NCBI GenBank assembly: GCA_040902445.1
Contig: JBBDXJ010000322.1
Coordinates: 1-64,000 of the forward strand
Length of the DNA stretch: 64,000 nucleotides
Origin: Chryseosolibacter sp040902445
GTDB lineage: Bacteria; Bacteroidota; Bacteroidia; Cytophagales; Cyclobacteriaceae
Direction of reading: 5' to 3'
A program made the translations under genes and the position numbers. Position 1 is the stretch's first letter. Each line of letters opens with the position of its first letter. Under the pieces are notes generated by a model. That model saw only the letters and a program-made list of their open reading frames with translations, was not told the DNA's origin and did not search any database. Shown one piece after another: positions 40,768 through 49,913 of this stretch.

Positions 40768-42678
40768 GTGGACAACTCATTCCAACTTCTGGCTTTCATT
40801 ACCCTTCTTGCCCCGGTTGCATCTTTTATAACGGTGTGTCTGATAGCTGTTCCCAATCCTAAAACCATTTCCTTTATTTCAATATTCTGGATGCTGCTGA
40901 GCTTTGTCAGCGCTACCATCCTCCTCATTGCGTTTTGGAAAAACCAACCCCTGGTGCTTGCTCTTGATTGGTTCATTGTGGGAGATCACAGTTTTAGCGC
41001 TGACCTGGCCTTGTCCAACCGCAGCATCCTGATGCTAGTGGTCGTCGCCTTTATTTCTTTTTTAGTACACCTCTACTCTGCGGCATATATGGAAGGCGAT
41101 CCTGACTGGAGGAGGTATTTTGCCATGCTTGGATTCTTTACCTTCTCCATGCAGGGAATTGTTTTGAGCGACAACCTTTTGTTCCTCTTCATTTTTTGGG
41201 AACTGGTGGGCTTTTCTTCTTACATGCTGATAGGGCACTGGACGAAAAAACCCGAAGCAGGCCGTGCTGCCTCCAAAGCTTTTATCATGAACCGGATCGG
41301 CGACGCCGGATTTCTCGTAGGGCTGATGATCGTGTGGGCAACGTATGAAACTTTCAGCATTACCGAAATCCTTTTGTCACCGACAACTTCAACATGGCAA
41401 AGCGCGGCATCGCTCTGCATCTTTTGTGGCGTCATCGGCAAGTCAGCCCAATTTCCATTATTCACCTGGCTTCCCGATGCAATGGAGGGGCCAACTCCTG
41501 TTTCCGCGTTGATTCACGCTGCGACCATGGTTGCCGCCGGTGTATATCTTCTGGTTAGAATGTATGGTTTATTTACAGAGGATGCTTTGTTGGTGGTTGC
41601 TGTTACCGGTATGATCACTACGATTATCGGGGCCGTGGCTGCATTATCCCAATATGATATCAAAAGAATCCTTGCCTACTCCACCATGTCGCAGCTTGGT
41701 TTGATGATCCTCGCCATTGGAATGGGAGTAGTGGATGCTGCGTTACTTCATTTGTTAACGCACGCCTTTTTTAAATCATGTTTGTTTCTTTCTGCCGGCA
41801 TTGTCATTCACGCTCTTCACAAGGCGCAGCCAGCGCATTTGCATTTTGACGTTCAGGATATTCGCAACATGGGTGGATTGAAAACCAAACTGCCCACAAC
41901 TTTTGCAACTTTTTTGTTGAGCGGGGCTTCGCTTGCAGGAGTTCCTTTCTTCTCAGGCTTCCTTTCAAAAGAAGCGATCCTCACAGCGCTTGTGACACAT
42001 ACAAATTTGATTTCATTGCTCATGCTTGTGGTGATTATCAGCGTATCTTTTCTGACCGTGTTGTATACATTCCGTATGATATGGTTAGTCTTCATGGGTG
42101 AGGCAAGGACCATCAGGTCACTTACTCCTGAAGAGCCCTCATGGGTGATGCGTCTCCCGGTTGTTATCCTCGCGCTTTGTTCCCTTTGGATGTTAGTTTC
42201 ATGGAATCCTTTTGATTTTAAGGGATGGATGTTACCGCCCGCGGAACCTTCCTCCTACGCTGTTTGGATTACAATTTTTTCAGTTATTTGGGTGGGGGTT
42301 GCCGTGATGCTGAGCTGGTATATCTTCAACAGAGGACAGTCCAAAACAAATGAGGCGTTGAGAAATGGTTTTTATGTCGACAAAGTTTACGGAGTTGTGC
42401 TGGGAGTAGTTATTAGTACTAGTTCAAGCGCTGTCTCCTTTATCGAGAAAAGGTGGATCGACAGGGGTATCCACGCCATGGTATATGTTCAGGTTATTCT
42501 TGCCCATTTTGTAGCCTGGGTAGACCGTGTTTTTATCGATGGAACTGTAAACGGAACGGCGCGGCTGGCGGGTCTTGGTGGGAAAATCACGCGTTCTTTT
42601 CAAGGTGGAAATATCCAGCTTTATATTTTCTGGGCGGTTTTCGCAATCATTATTTTTATAATTTGGGCGATTAAATAA
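40768..42678 (+). CDS. nuoL: NADH-quinone oxidoreductase subunit L
   Basis: The 636-residue antiporter-like subunit starts at GTG 40768. Typical stretches are FIFWELVGFSSYMLIGHW, FPLFTWLPDAMEGPTPVSAL, and KRILAYSTMSQLGLMIL, with the conserved lysine and glutamate of the proton channel. The long lateral helix and last membrane helix follow (residues about 500-636). It is the most distal proton pump of complex I. A 36-base gap precedes nuoM. Confidence 0.96.
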   Translation: MDNSFQLLAFITLLAPVASFITVCLIAVPNPKTISFISIFWMLLSFVSATILLIAFWKNQPLVLALDWFIVGDHSFSADLALSNRSILMLVVVAFISFLVHLYSAAYMEGDPDWRRYFAMLGFFTFSMQGIVLSDNLLFLFIFWELVGFSSYMLIGHWTKKPEAGRAASKAFIMNRIGDAGFLVGLMIVWATYETFSITEILLSPTTSTWQSAASLCIFCGVIGKSAQFPLFTWLPDAMEGPTPVSALIHAATMVAAGVYLLVRMYGLFTEDALLVVAVTGMITTIIGAVAALSQYDIKRILAYSTMSQLGLMILAIGMGVVDAALLHLLTHAFFKSCLFLSAGIVIHALHKAQPAHLHFDVQDIRNMGGLKTKLPTTFATFLLSGASLAGVPFFSGFLSKEAILTALVTHTNLISLLMLVVIISVSFLTVLYTFRMIWLVFMGEARTIRSLTPEEPSWVMRLPVVILALCSLWMLVSWNPFDFKGWMLPPAEPSSYAVWITIFSVIWVGVAVMLSWYIFNRGQSKTNEALRNGFYVDKVYGVVLGVVISTSSSAVSFIEKRWIDRGIHAMVYVQVILAHFVAWVDRVFIDGTVNGTARLAGLGGKITRSFQGGNIQLYIFWAVFAIIIFIIWAIK

Positions 42679-42714
42679 TAAGTAAAAGCACCGCTCATGA
42701 CTTATTAACCAAAG

Positions 42715-44328
42715 ATGCAGCAATATTTACTTTCTCTACTGATTTTTACCCCCCTTATTGCAGCGCTCATCGCCCTCTTTATCCCTTCTTCCTTTGAAAA
42801 ATTTTTTCGGATGATCGCCCTGGTTTGCAGCCTGGTTCAGATTCTTGTGCTGGTCCGGCTTCTCATCAGTTACGAACCCTCGCTTTCCCTGCAATTTGTT
42901 GAACAAAAACCGTGGATATCACTCGACCTGGGAAGCTGGGGGATTCTGAAAGCGCAATATTTCGTGGCCATCGACGGGTTGAATATCATTTTTGTGTGCC
43001 TGGCGGTATTCATCATGTTTATCGCCGGCATTTCATCATGGATCATCAATAAAAATGTCAAAGGTTATTTCGTTCTTCTGCTGATACTAAATGCGGCCAT
43101 TGTTGGGACGTTCACGGCACTGGATTTTCTTCTCTTTTATCTTTTCTTCGAGTTCATGTTGTTGCCGATGTTTTTTCTTATCGGCATGTGGGGCGGTCCG
43201 AGAAGTGAATATGCTTCGATCAAATTTTTCCTTTATACTCTCCTGGGATCGATACTGATCCTGATCGTGCTTATCGGCTTATATCTTTCCGTTCAGGATC
43301 CTGATCAGTCTGCAAGAGTTGTTCATACCTTCAACCTTTTGCAAATGACGGCGCCTGAAAATTTCATCCGGGATTCAATTTTTGATCCCGCTAATCCCTG
43401 GATGATTGGTTCGCTGAATGCACGCGAGTGGGGCTTTTTACTTTTGTTTTTCGGGTTCGCCATCAAACTGCCGATGGTTCCGCTGCATACCTGGCTACCC
43501 GATGCCCACGTCGAAGCGCCGACGCCGGTGTCCGTGGTTTTAGCAGCGTTGTTACTTAAAATCGGTGGATATGGTCTTATGCGCATAGCCTTTCCGGTTT
43601 TTCCTGAAGCCGCACTTGGGTTTAGCTGGCTCATTGGTTTGCTGGGAGTGATCTCTATCCTCTACGGCGCCCTGAATGCGATGGCCAGCAAAGACCTTAA
43701 ACGACTGATTGCTTACTCTTCCGTATCGCATATGGGATTTGTCCTCCTGGGGCTTGCATCAATGACAACGGAAGGTGTAACAGGATCCATTTATCAGATG
43801 TTTAGTCATGGGATAATCTCAGCCCTGCTCTTCCTGATAGCAGGGGTTTTATCAGATCGCACTCATGACCGGACGATCGATCACTATTCAGGGCTTGCTA
43901 CTAAGATGCCAGCCTATTTCTCCATTGTGTTGATCGGCTTTTTTGCTTCGATGGGATTACCTGGATTTTCAGGGTTCATCGCAGAGATCATGGTTTTTTT
44001 GGGCGCATTCAAATCGAATTCAGTGAACGGGTTAATTCATGAAAGCTTAGCGGTGATCAGCACGTTAGGTCTGATACTGGGAGCAGGCTACTATCTTTGG
44101 ACAATTCAACGCATGTTCTTTGGAAAATTCCACGTAAAAGGCGAAGATAAAATGGAACTGTTGACGCCTTTATCGGCAAGGGAATATATGGTAATGGTTC
44201 CTTTATGTGTGGCAGCCTTCCTGTTCGGGATTTTTCCACAGTTGATATTGGACTGGATCAATCCATACACAGAGCACTTCGTGAATACTATTTTGGATAC
44301 GGGGAAACGACTCACGCTTAACCTCTAG
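42715..44328 (+). CDS. nuoM: NADH-quinone oxidoreductase subunit M
   Basis: The 537-residue subunit M has the matching antiporter-like core: YLFFEFMLLPMFFLIGMWGG, FAIKLPMVPLHTWLPDAHVE, and KDLKRLIAYSSVSHMGFVLL. Its size and helix count (about 14) fit NuoM. The three homologous subunits L, M and N each move a proton. It is followed five bases later by nuoN. Confidence 0.96.
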   Translation: MQQYLLSLLIFTPLIAALIALFIPSSFEKFFRMIALVCSLVQILVLVRLLISYEPSLSLQFVEQKPWISLDLGSWGILKAQYFVAIDGLNIIFVCLAVFIMFIAGISSWIINKNVKGYFVLLLILNAAIVGTFTALDFLLFYLFFEFMLLPMFFLIGMWGGPRSEYASIKFFLYTLLGSILILIVLIGLYLSVQDPDQSARVVHTFNLLQMTAPENFIRDSIFDPANPWMIGSLNAREWGFLLLFFGFAIKLPMVPLHTWLPDAHVEAPTPVSVVLAALLLKIGGYGLMRIAFPVFPEAALGFSWLIGLLGVISILYGALNAMASKDLKRLIAYSSVSHMGFVLLGLASMTTEGVTGSIYQMFSHGIISALLFLIAGVLSDRTHDRTIDHYSGLATKMPAYFSIVLIGFFASMGLPGFSGFIAEIMVFLGAFKSNSVNGLIHESLAVISTLGLILGAGYYLWTIQRMFFGKFHVKGEDKMELLTPLSAREYMVMVPLCVAAFLFGIFPQLILDWINPYTEHFVNTILDTGKRLTLNL

Positions 44329-44333
44329 AACTG

Positions 44334-45806
44334 GTGCAAAGTTTGAATGAACAATTAACCGGCATAACTGAAAGCTTTGCATTTGTTATCCCTGAGCTTG
44401 TCCTTACCGCTGGCCTTATCGTGGTACTGGTAGCAGGTTTGTTCAACAATAATAAAAACAAACTTTTCAATGCCATTGCTTTTCTCACGGCGGCGGGCTC
44501 GTTCATTCTTCTTGTTGCCGGCGGACTTCAAACAAACATCATGTTGTTCAATGGGGTGTTGCAGCGCGATGGATTCGGAGAATTTCTGATGCTCCTGGTA
44601 GACTTAAGTGTCGGGCTTACCTGTCTGATGTCAATCCGAAATCCGGAAGGAAGGCATTTATCCGAGTATTATGTGCTTATCCTTTCGGTAGCGCTGGGTT
44701 GTCATTTATTGTTAATGAGCACCAATTTCATTATCGCCTTTTTATCTCTTGAACTTATTTCAATAAGCTCCTATGTGCTGGCCGGGTATTCATTCAACAA
44801 ATCGGGAAGTGAAGGTAGTCTGAAATATTTTTTATTTGGTTCCACTGCTTCCGCTATTATGCTTTACGGTTTCACCATACTTTATGGTTTAACCGGAACC
44901 ATCGATTTCACATCTTCGCTGTTTTTTGATCGCCTGATAGATGATCCTTCTCCTTTGTTGTTGATCGGCGGATTGATGGGTCTTGCAGGCTTTTTGTTCA
45001 AGATGGGTGCGGCTCCGATGCATCCATGGGCCCCCGATGTTTATGAAGCCGCACCTGTTCCTGTTATTGCCTTCTTGTCGGTAGCACCCAAACTTGCAGC
45101 CATAGGAGTGCTGACAAAACTCCTGCTTGCCCTGCATCTTTTTGGTCAGGGGGAATATGACTGGCAAATGATTATTGCTGCTGTTGCAATTCTTACCATA
45201 ACCATCGGAAATTTTTCGGCGCTTTGGCAAAAGAATCCAAAAAGGATGATGGCATATTCGTCGATCGCGCAATCCGGGTTTTTGCTGGTAGGCGTGGCAG
45301 CATTTCTTCCGCAAGGCATCCATTTTATGCTTTTCTATGCAGCGATTTACTTGTTGATGAATTTTGCCGTTTTTGTCTACCTCTCTTATTTCGAGATGCA
45401 CGGCGTCTACTCAATGCCATCGTTTGCGGGCAGAGGAAAGCGTTTTATCTGGGCTTCGGTTGGACTAACTGTAGGGTTGGTAGCTCTCACGGGTTTGCCG
45501 CCCACTTCGGGATTTACAGCCAAACTTTTCATTTTTTCCAGTTTGTGGGAATCGTACCAGGAAACTCATAAAAGCCTGTTACTCTGGCTTTTAATATTCG
45601 GATTGCTCAATACCGTGGTTTCTTTGTTCTACTATTTAAGAATCCCCTATTTCGCCTTTATTAAAGCCGGTGAAAGCCCCGAAGTCGAAAAAAAGGGTGG
45701 ATTTGAAAATTTTTTAGGCTTGATTCTGGTTGTATTAATTGTTGTGATCTTCTTCATCCCCGGATTGTTGATGAGTTTGATTAATAGAATTAACTTTGTG
45801 CTTTAG
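44334..45806 (+). CDS. nuoN: NADH-quinone oxidoreductase subunit N
   Basis: A 490-residue, 14-helix antiporter-like subunit starting at GTG 44334. Signatures are FLSLELISISSYVLAGY, FKMGAAPMHPWAPDVYEAAP and KRMMAYSSIAQSGFLLVG, which distinguish NuoN from M and L. It is the last gene of the nuo group. The next gene, a PurF-like amidotransferase, starts 54 bases downstream and is not functionally related. Confidence 0.96.
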   Translation: MQSLNEQLTGITESFAFVIPELVLTAGLIVVLVAGLFNNNKNKLFNAIAFLTAAGSFILLVAGGLQTNIMLFNGVLQRDGFGEFLMLLVDLSVGLTCLMSIRNPEGRHLSEYYVLILSVALGCHLLLMSTNFIIAFLSLELISISSYVLAGYSFNKSGSEGSLKYFLFGSTASAIMLYGFTILYGLTGTIDFTSSLFFDRLIDDPSPLLLIGGLMGLAGFLFKMGAAPMHPWAPDVYEAAPVPVIAFLSVAPKLAAIGVLTKLLLALHLFGQGEYDWQMIIAAVAILTITIGNFSALWQKNPKRMMAYSSIAQSGFLLVGVAAFLPQGIHFMLFYAAIYLLMNFAVFVYLSYFEMHGVYSMPSFAGRGKRFIWASVGLTVGLVALTGLPPTSGFTAKLFIFSSLWESYQETHKSLLLWLLIFGLLNTVVSLFYYLRIPYFAFIKAGESPEVEKKGGFENFLGLILVVLIVVIFFIPGLLMSLINRINFVL

Positions 45807-45860
45807 GTTTTTGTTGAAGATAAATAGCACTGGCTTACGGTGTTTTTTTAACCCATTAAA

Positions 45861-47744
45861 ATGAGCGACCAGATTCTTCATGAATGCGGAATAGCCCTGA
45901 TCCGCCTGCGAAAGCCTCTTTCTTACTACATCGAAAAATATGGCCCAACCTTCGCCATGAACAAGATGTACATCCTCATGGAAAAACAACACAACCGGGG
46001 TCAGGACGGCGCAGGGGTTGCAAACATAAAAATTGATGTAGAAGCCGGCCGCCGTTATATCAGTCGGTACCGCTCGATCAAAACCCAACCTGTTGCCCAC
46101 CTCTTCAAAAAAATCGGCAAAAAATATAGGAAAGCCCTAAAAGCAGGAAAAGATAAATTCCGAAATGAACACTGGTTGAAAGCAAATGTTGCATTCACCG
46201 GTGAATTATGGTTAGGGCATTTGCGCTACGGAACTCATGGTCTGAACAGCATTGAAAATGTGCATCCATTCTTGCGTCAGAATAACTGGCGCAGCCGTAA
46301 TCTCGTAATGGCGGGAAATTTCAACATGACCAATGTTGAAGAGCTCTTCGATATTCTTGTTAACCTGGGTCAGCACCCAAAAGAAAAGGTTGACACTATA
46401 ACCGTAATGGAAAAGATCGGGCATTTTCTCGATGAAGAGGTGCAGGGCATTTTTGAAAAATACAAAGACAAGTACTCGAACAGCGAAATATCAGACATCA
46501 TTGAGGACGAATTAAACCTTCAACGGGTTTTGAAACGCGCCTGTAAGGATTTCGATGGCGGCTATATCATGGCTGGCCTGACCGGCTCCGGATCTGCTTT
46601 TGTGGTTCGCGATCCGAATGGCATCCGACCGGCGTATTTTTATGCTGACGACGAAGTTGTGGTTGTAGCTTCTGAAAAGCCGGCAATTAAAACTGCCTTC
46701 AATGTGAACTACAACCAGATTGAGGAGATTAAACCTGGTCACGCGCTGATCATTTCAAAAAGCGGCGAGTTTACTCAGCACCAGATCGTGAAAGCCGGAG
46801 AAAAAAAATCCTGCAGCTTTGAACGAATATATTTTTCCCGTGGCAACGACCCTGATATTTACAAAGAGAGAAAAGCACTCGGCCGTTTATTGGTGCCCCA
46901 GGTTTTAAAGGCAATTAATTTTGACCTGAGGAACACAGTCTTCTCCTACATTCCCAATACAGCCGAAACAGCCTTTTACGGATTGATGGCCGGCGTTGAA
47001 GACTACCTCATCAAGAGGCAAAAAGAAATTATCGTAGATGGAAAACCTACTGTAGATTCCATTGAAGATATTATTTCATTCCGGCCGCGAATCGAAAAGC
47101 TTGTCTCAAAAGATGTAAAGCTCCGGACCTTCATTACTGATGAGGATCACCGTGATGAGATGGTGGCGCATGTGTATGATACCACCTATGAAGTCATCCA
47201 CAAGAACAAAGACACCCTTGTGGTGATAGACGATTCTATCGTCCGGGGAACGACACTTGAAAAAAGTATCCTGACAATGCTCGATCGGTTAGGTCCCAAG
47301 AAAATTGTTGTCGTCTCCTCAGCTCCACAGATCCGTTTTCCTGACTGTTATGGCATCGATATGAGCAAGATGGGAGATTTCCTTGCCTTCAGGGCGATGA
47401 TCGGTTTGTTAAAAGACCACGGTAAGGACGATCTGCTTGGAGAGGTTTATGAAAAATGTCTGCGGGCAAAGGGGCATCAGAATCAGCAAAATTACGTAAA
47501 GCTTCTCTATGATCAGTTCACCAATGAAGAGCTCTCCCAGAAAATTTCCGAGATTGTGAAACCTGTGGGAATGAAAGCTGAGGTGAAGGTGGTCTTTCAA
47601 ACTGTAGATAACCTTCATAAGGCGTGTCCCCGCCACCTGGGCGATTGGTATTTCACCGGAAATTATCCAACGCCAGGAGGAATGAAGGTGGTGAACCGTT
47701 CATACCTCAATTACATGGAAGGAAAGCTCGTAAGGGCGTACTAG
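45861..47744 (+). CDS. long amidophosphoribosyltransferase-like protein (PurF type, 627 residues)
   Basis: An N-terminal class II glutamine amidotransferase begins after eight residues (HECGIALIRL, Cys9 as the likely nucleophile exposed by processing) and carries the RGQDGAGVA and GHLRYGTHG motifs. A phosphoribosyltransferase domain follows with the PRPP motif VVIDDSIVRGTT near residue 453. It is about 150 residues longer than classical PurF because of inserted helices. Bacteroidota often have this long form besides a normal PurF (from memory), so a role in the first step of purine synthesis is likely but not certain. Confidence 0.87.
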   Translation: MSDQILHECGIALIRLRKPLSYYIEKYGPTFAMNKMYILMEKQHNRGQDGAGVANIKIDVEAGRRYISRYRSIKTQPVAHLFKKIGKKYRKALKAGKDKFRNEHWLKANVAFTGELWLGHLRYGTHGLNSIENVHPFLRQNNWRSRNLVMAGNFNMTNVEELFDILVNLGQHPKEKVDTITVMEKIGHFLDEEVQGIFEKYKDKYSNSEISDIIEDELNLQRVLKRACKDFDGGYIMAGLTGSGSAFVVRDPNGIRPAYFYADDEVVVVASEKPAIKTAFNVNYNQIEEIKPGHALIISKSGEFTQHQIVKAGEKKSCSFERIYFSRGNDPDIYKERKALGRLLVPQVLKAINFDLRNTVFSYIPNTAETAFYGLMAGVEDYLIKRQKEIIVDGKPTVDSIEDIISFRPRIEKLVSKDVKLRTFITDEDHRDEMVAHVYDTTYEVIHKNKDTLVVIDDSIVRGTTLEKSILTMLDRLGPKKIVVVSSAPQIRFPDCYGIDMSKMGDFLAFRAMIGLLKDHGKDDLLGEVYEKCLRAKGHQNQQNYVKLLYDQFTNEELSQKISEIVKPVGMKAEVKVVFQTVDNLHKACPRHLGDWYFTGNYPTPGGMKVVNRSYLNYMEGKLVRAY

Positions 47745-47885
47745 GCCAAGCTCAAAAATTACCGCATTCTCACCTGCCCGCTGGCTGGAACCCTGTTACC
47801 CCTGGAGGTTTTACGGGTTAAATGCTTTTGCGGAATAGTTTAATTGACCCATATTTTCTTATTTTAGACAGCATAATCATTTCTT

Positions 47886-48290
47886 ATGAATTACTGGTTG
47901 TTAAAAACTGAACCGGATTCCTATTCGTGGAACGATTTGGTAAAGGATAAAAAAACCGTTTGGGATGGAGTCAGAAACTTCCAGGCGCGTAGCAACCTGA
48001 AAAAGATGGAGAAAGGCGACACCGTTTTTATATACCATACGGGGGAAGAAAAAGCTATTGTGGGCACCGCACAAGTGACAAAAGGCGCCTATCCAGACCC
48101 CAAAGACGGTGAATGGGTTGTCGTTGAATTATCTCCCTTGAAAGCTCTAAAAAATACTGTTTCTCTTGCACAAATTAAGTCGGATAAGCGTTTATCTGAT
48201 ATGGTGCTTGTGCGGGCATCGCGGCTTTCCGTCCAGCCAGTTGAGCCATCGGAGTATAAATTAATAACAGGGTTAAGTGAAGCTAAATAA
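47886..48290 (+). CDS. EVE-domain protein
   Basis: The 134 residues form one EVE domain: MNYWLLKTEPDSYSW, WDGVRNFQARSNLKKMEKGD (residues 26-45) and GEEKAIVGTAQV. This is the PUA-like fold of human THYN1, thought to bind modified bases in DNA or RNA. Some stand-alone EVE genes are linked to restriction or RNA-modification systems; here the neighbours show no such link. The next gene begins six bases downstream and may be co-transcribed. Confidence 0.93.
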   Translation: MNYWLLKTEPDSYSWNDLVKDKKTVWDGVRNFQARSNLKKMEKGDTVFIYHTGEEKAIVGTAQVTKGAYPDPKDGEWVVVELSPLKALKNTVSLAQIKSDKRLSDMVLVRASRLSVQPVEPSEYKLITGLSEAK

Positions 48291-48296
48291 CGAGTG

Positions 48297-49913
48297 ATGA
48301 AGCATAAAGAATCTACAAAGACATGGAAGACAAATCTGTTGGGATTGCTGTTTGTTTTTTTCTTATCCGCCGGTCAGTTTGTAAAGGCCCAGGTGCAGCA
48401 AACAGATCGCTTTGAAATAATTCAAAAAAATTCTGATGAATACTTTACCGTCATTTCCCTGGAAGAGGAGGGGCTGGCACTGGTCCGTGACCGGGAGAAG
48501 TACCAGGGAAATAAGCAGTTTTGGGAAATAATTATTCTGGATACCAATCTGGCCGAAAAAGCCAAACTCGAACTTGAAATCAACCATCGCCACAGTTTGC
48601 TCGGTTATGAGATCGGCAAAGATCAGCTTTTGCTTTTATTCCGGACCGGAGAAACGACGAAGAATAATTTGGAATTGATCGAAGTAAATACCGCCTCGGG
48701 AGTTGAATCCGGCAGGTTTGAAATAAATCCAGAGCTTGATTTTAAGATCACGCATTTCAGTAAGGTTGGCGCCAACATCATTCTTGGTGGCTATGTTACC
48801 AATGAACCTGCGATATTGTTATTTGAACCAGCGAACAACTCCATCAAGGTTATCCCCGGGTTTTTCCAAAAAGATAATGAATTGGTCGAGCTGCGCGTAA
48901 ATGAAAATGGCACTTTTAATTCGGTGCTCATCGATCGAAGTCTGCGGTCAGAGAGAAAACTTGTGTTCAAAACATTTGATGACACCGGAAAATTATTGTT
49001 GGAAGACGTGGTTCCCATTGATGAAGACAAATCCCTGCAAAACAGTCTGAGCAGTACTCTCAAACGCGAAGAGTTAGTGTTGCTTGGAACCTGGGGTGAG
49101 AAACAGGGCAAACAATCGCTGGGATTTTTTTCCCTTGCTGTTGATCCTTTCAGCGAACAGAAAATCAATTACTTTCATTTCGGGATGATGAATCATTTCA
49201 CGGATTACCTGAATCCTAAAAGGGCTGAGAAAATTAAGGAAAGTACCCGTGATGCGATCATGGACGGGCGCAAGCCGTCTTTCACCAGTTACGTGATGCC
49301 TTTCAGAATTGAAGAGACTTCCAATGGTTTTTTGATGCTGGCTGAAGTGTACAACCCAACCAGTACCGTAAATCCTTACTATAATAGTCCATACGGCAGG
49401 CCTTATTATTCGAACCCCTATTATTATTACAATCCCTTCTGGCCTGGCTATTATCCAGGGATGCGAATGTATCGGCCCTACGCTTACGGTGATAACATGC
49501 GGAATAACGACAACATCAAGTTATACGAAACAGTGGCTGTTGCTTTCGATGCTACCGGCAACCTTATCTGGGACCAGAGCATCATCCTCGATGATTTAAA
49601 ACGGCCGGCGCTGGAACAAGTCTCCGATTTTTACGCCGACGATGACAATCTGCATTTTATATACAAGAAAGAATCTGAATTAAAGATAAAGACTATTTCA
49701 CTTGAAGAGGGCACGGAAACAGAGGCCACGGAGAAGATCAGAACAAAGGGACCTTCAGAAGAAATACGTTCGGAAAAAGAGCTTGAAGATGGAGTTCGAC
49801 ACTGGGTAGGAAATACTTTTTATTTATGGGGTTATCATACCGTTCGCAACCCGGAAAACAAAGAGAACAGAGTAAGGGATGTTTTCTATATTAACAAGAT
49901 CGTGGTTAACTAA
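48297..49913 (+). CDS. secreted protein of unknown family, tandem paralogue 1
   Basis: A 538-residue protein with a signal peptide (residues 1-31, ending QFVKAQ). No known family is recognised. The mature part is rich in beta-strand-like segments, and a Tyr/Pro-rich stretch (NPYYNSPYGRPYYSN, then YYYYNPFWPGYYPG) lies around residues 357-385. The end (RDVFYINKIVVN) is similar to that of the next gene. Segments such as PFSEQKINYFHFG align with the paralogue's PSGFEQIKYYNFG. GTG 48294 is an alternative start. The 3' end overlaps the paralogue by 35 bases. Confidence 0.75.
   Translation: MKHKESTKTWKTNLLGLLFVFFLSAGQFVKAQVQQTDRFEIIQKNSDEYFTVISLEEEGLALVRDREKYQGNKQFWEIIILDTNLAEKAKLELEINHRHSLLGYEIGKDQLLLLFRTGETTKNNLELIEVNTASGVESGRFEINPELDFKITHFSKVGANIILGGYVTNEPAILLFEPANNSIKVIPGFFQKDNELVELRVNENGTFNSVLIDRSLRSERKLVFKTFDDTGKLLLEDVVPIDEDKSLQNSLSSTLKREELVLLGTWGEKQGKQSLGFFSLAVDPFSEQKINYFHFGMMNHFTDYLNPKRAEKIKESTRDAIMDGRKPSFTSYVMPFRIEETSNGFLMLAEVYNPTSTVNPYYNSPYGRPYYSNPYYYYNPFWPGYYPGMRMYRPYAYGDNMRNNDNIKLYETVAVAFDATGNLIWDQSIILDDLKRPALEQVSDFYADDDNLHFIYKKESELKIKTISLEEGTETEATEKIRTKGPSEEIRSEKELEDGVRHWVGNTFYLWGYHTVRNPENKENRVRDVFYINKIVVN

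Noticed and set aside
44889..45401. 170-residue open frame opposite nuoN
   Set aside because: A shadow frame with improbable His/Gln/Lys composition inside a clearly coding nuo gene.
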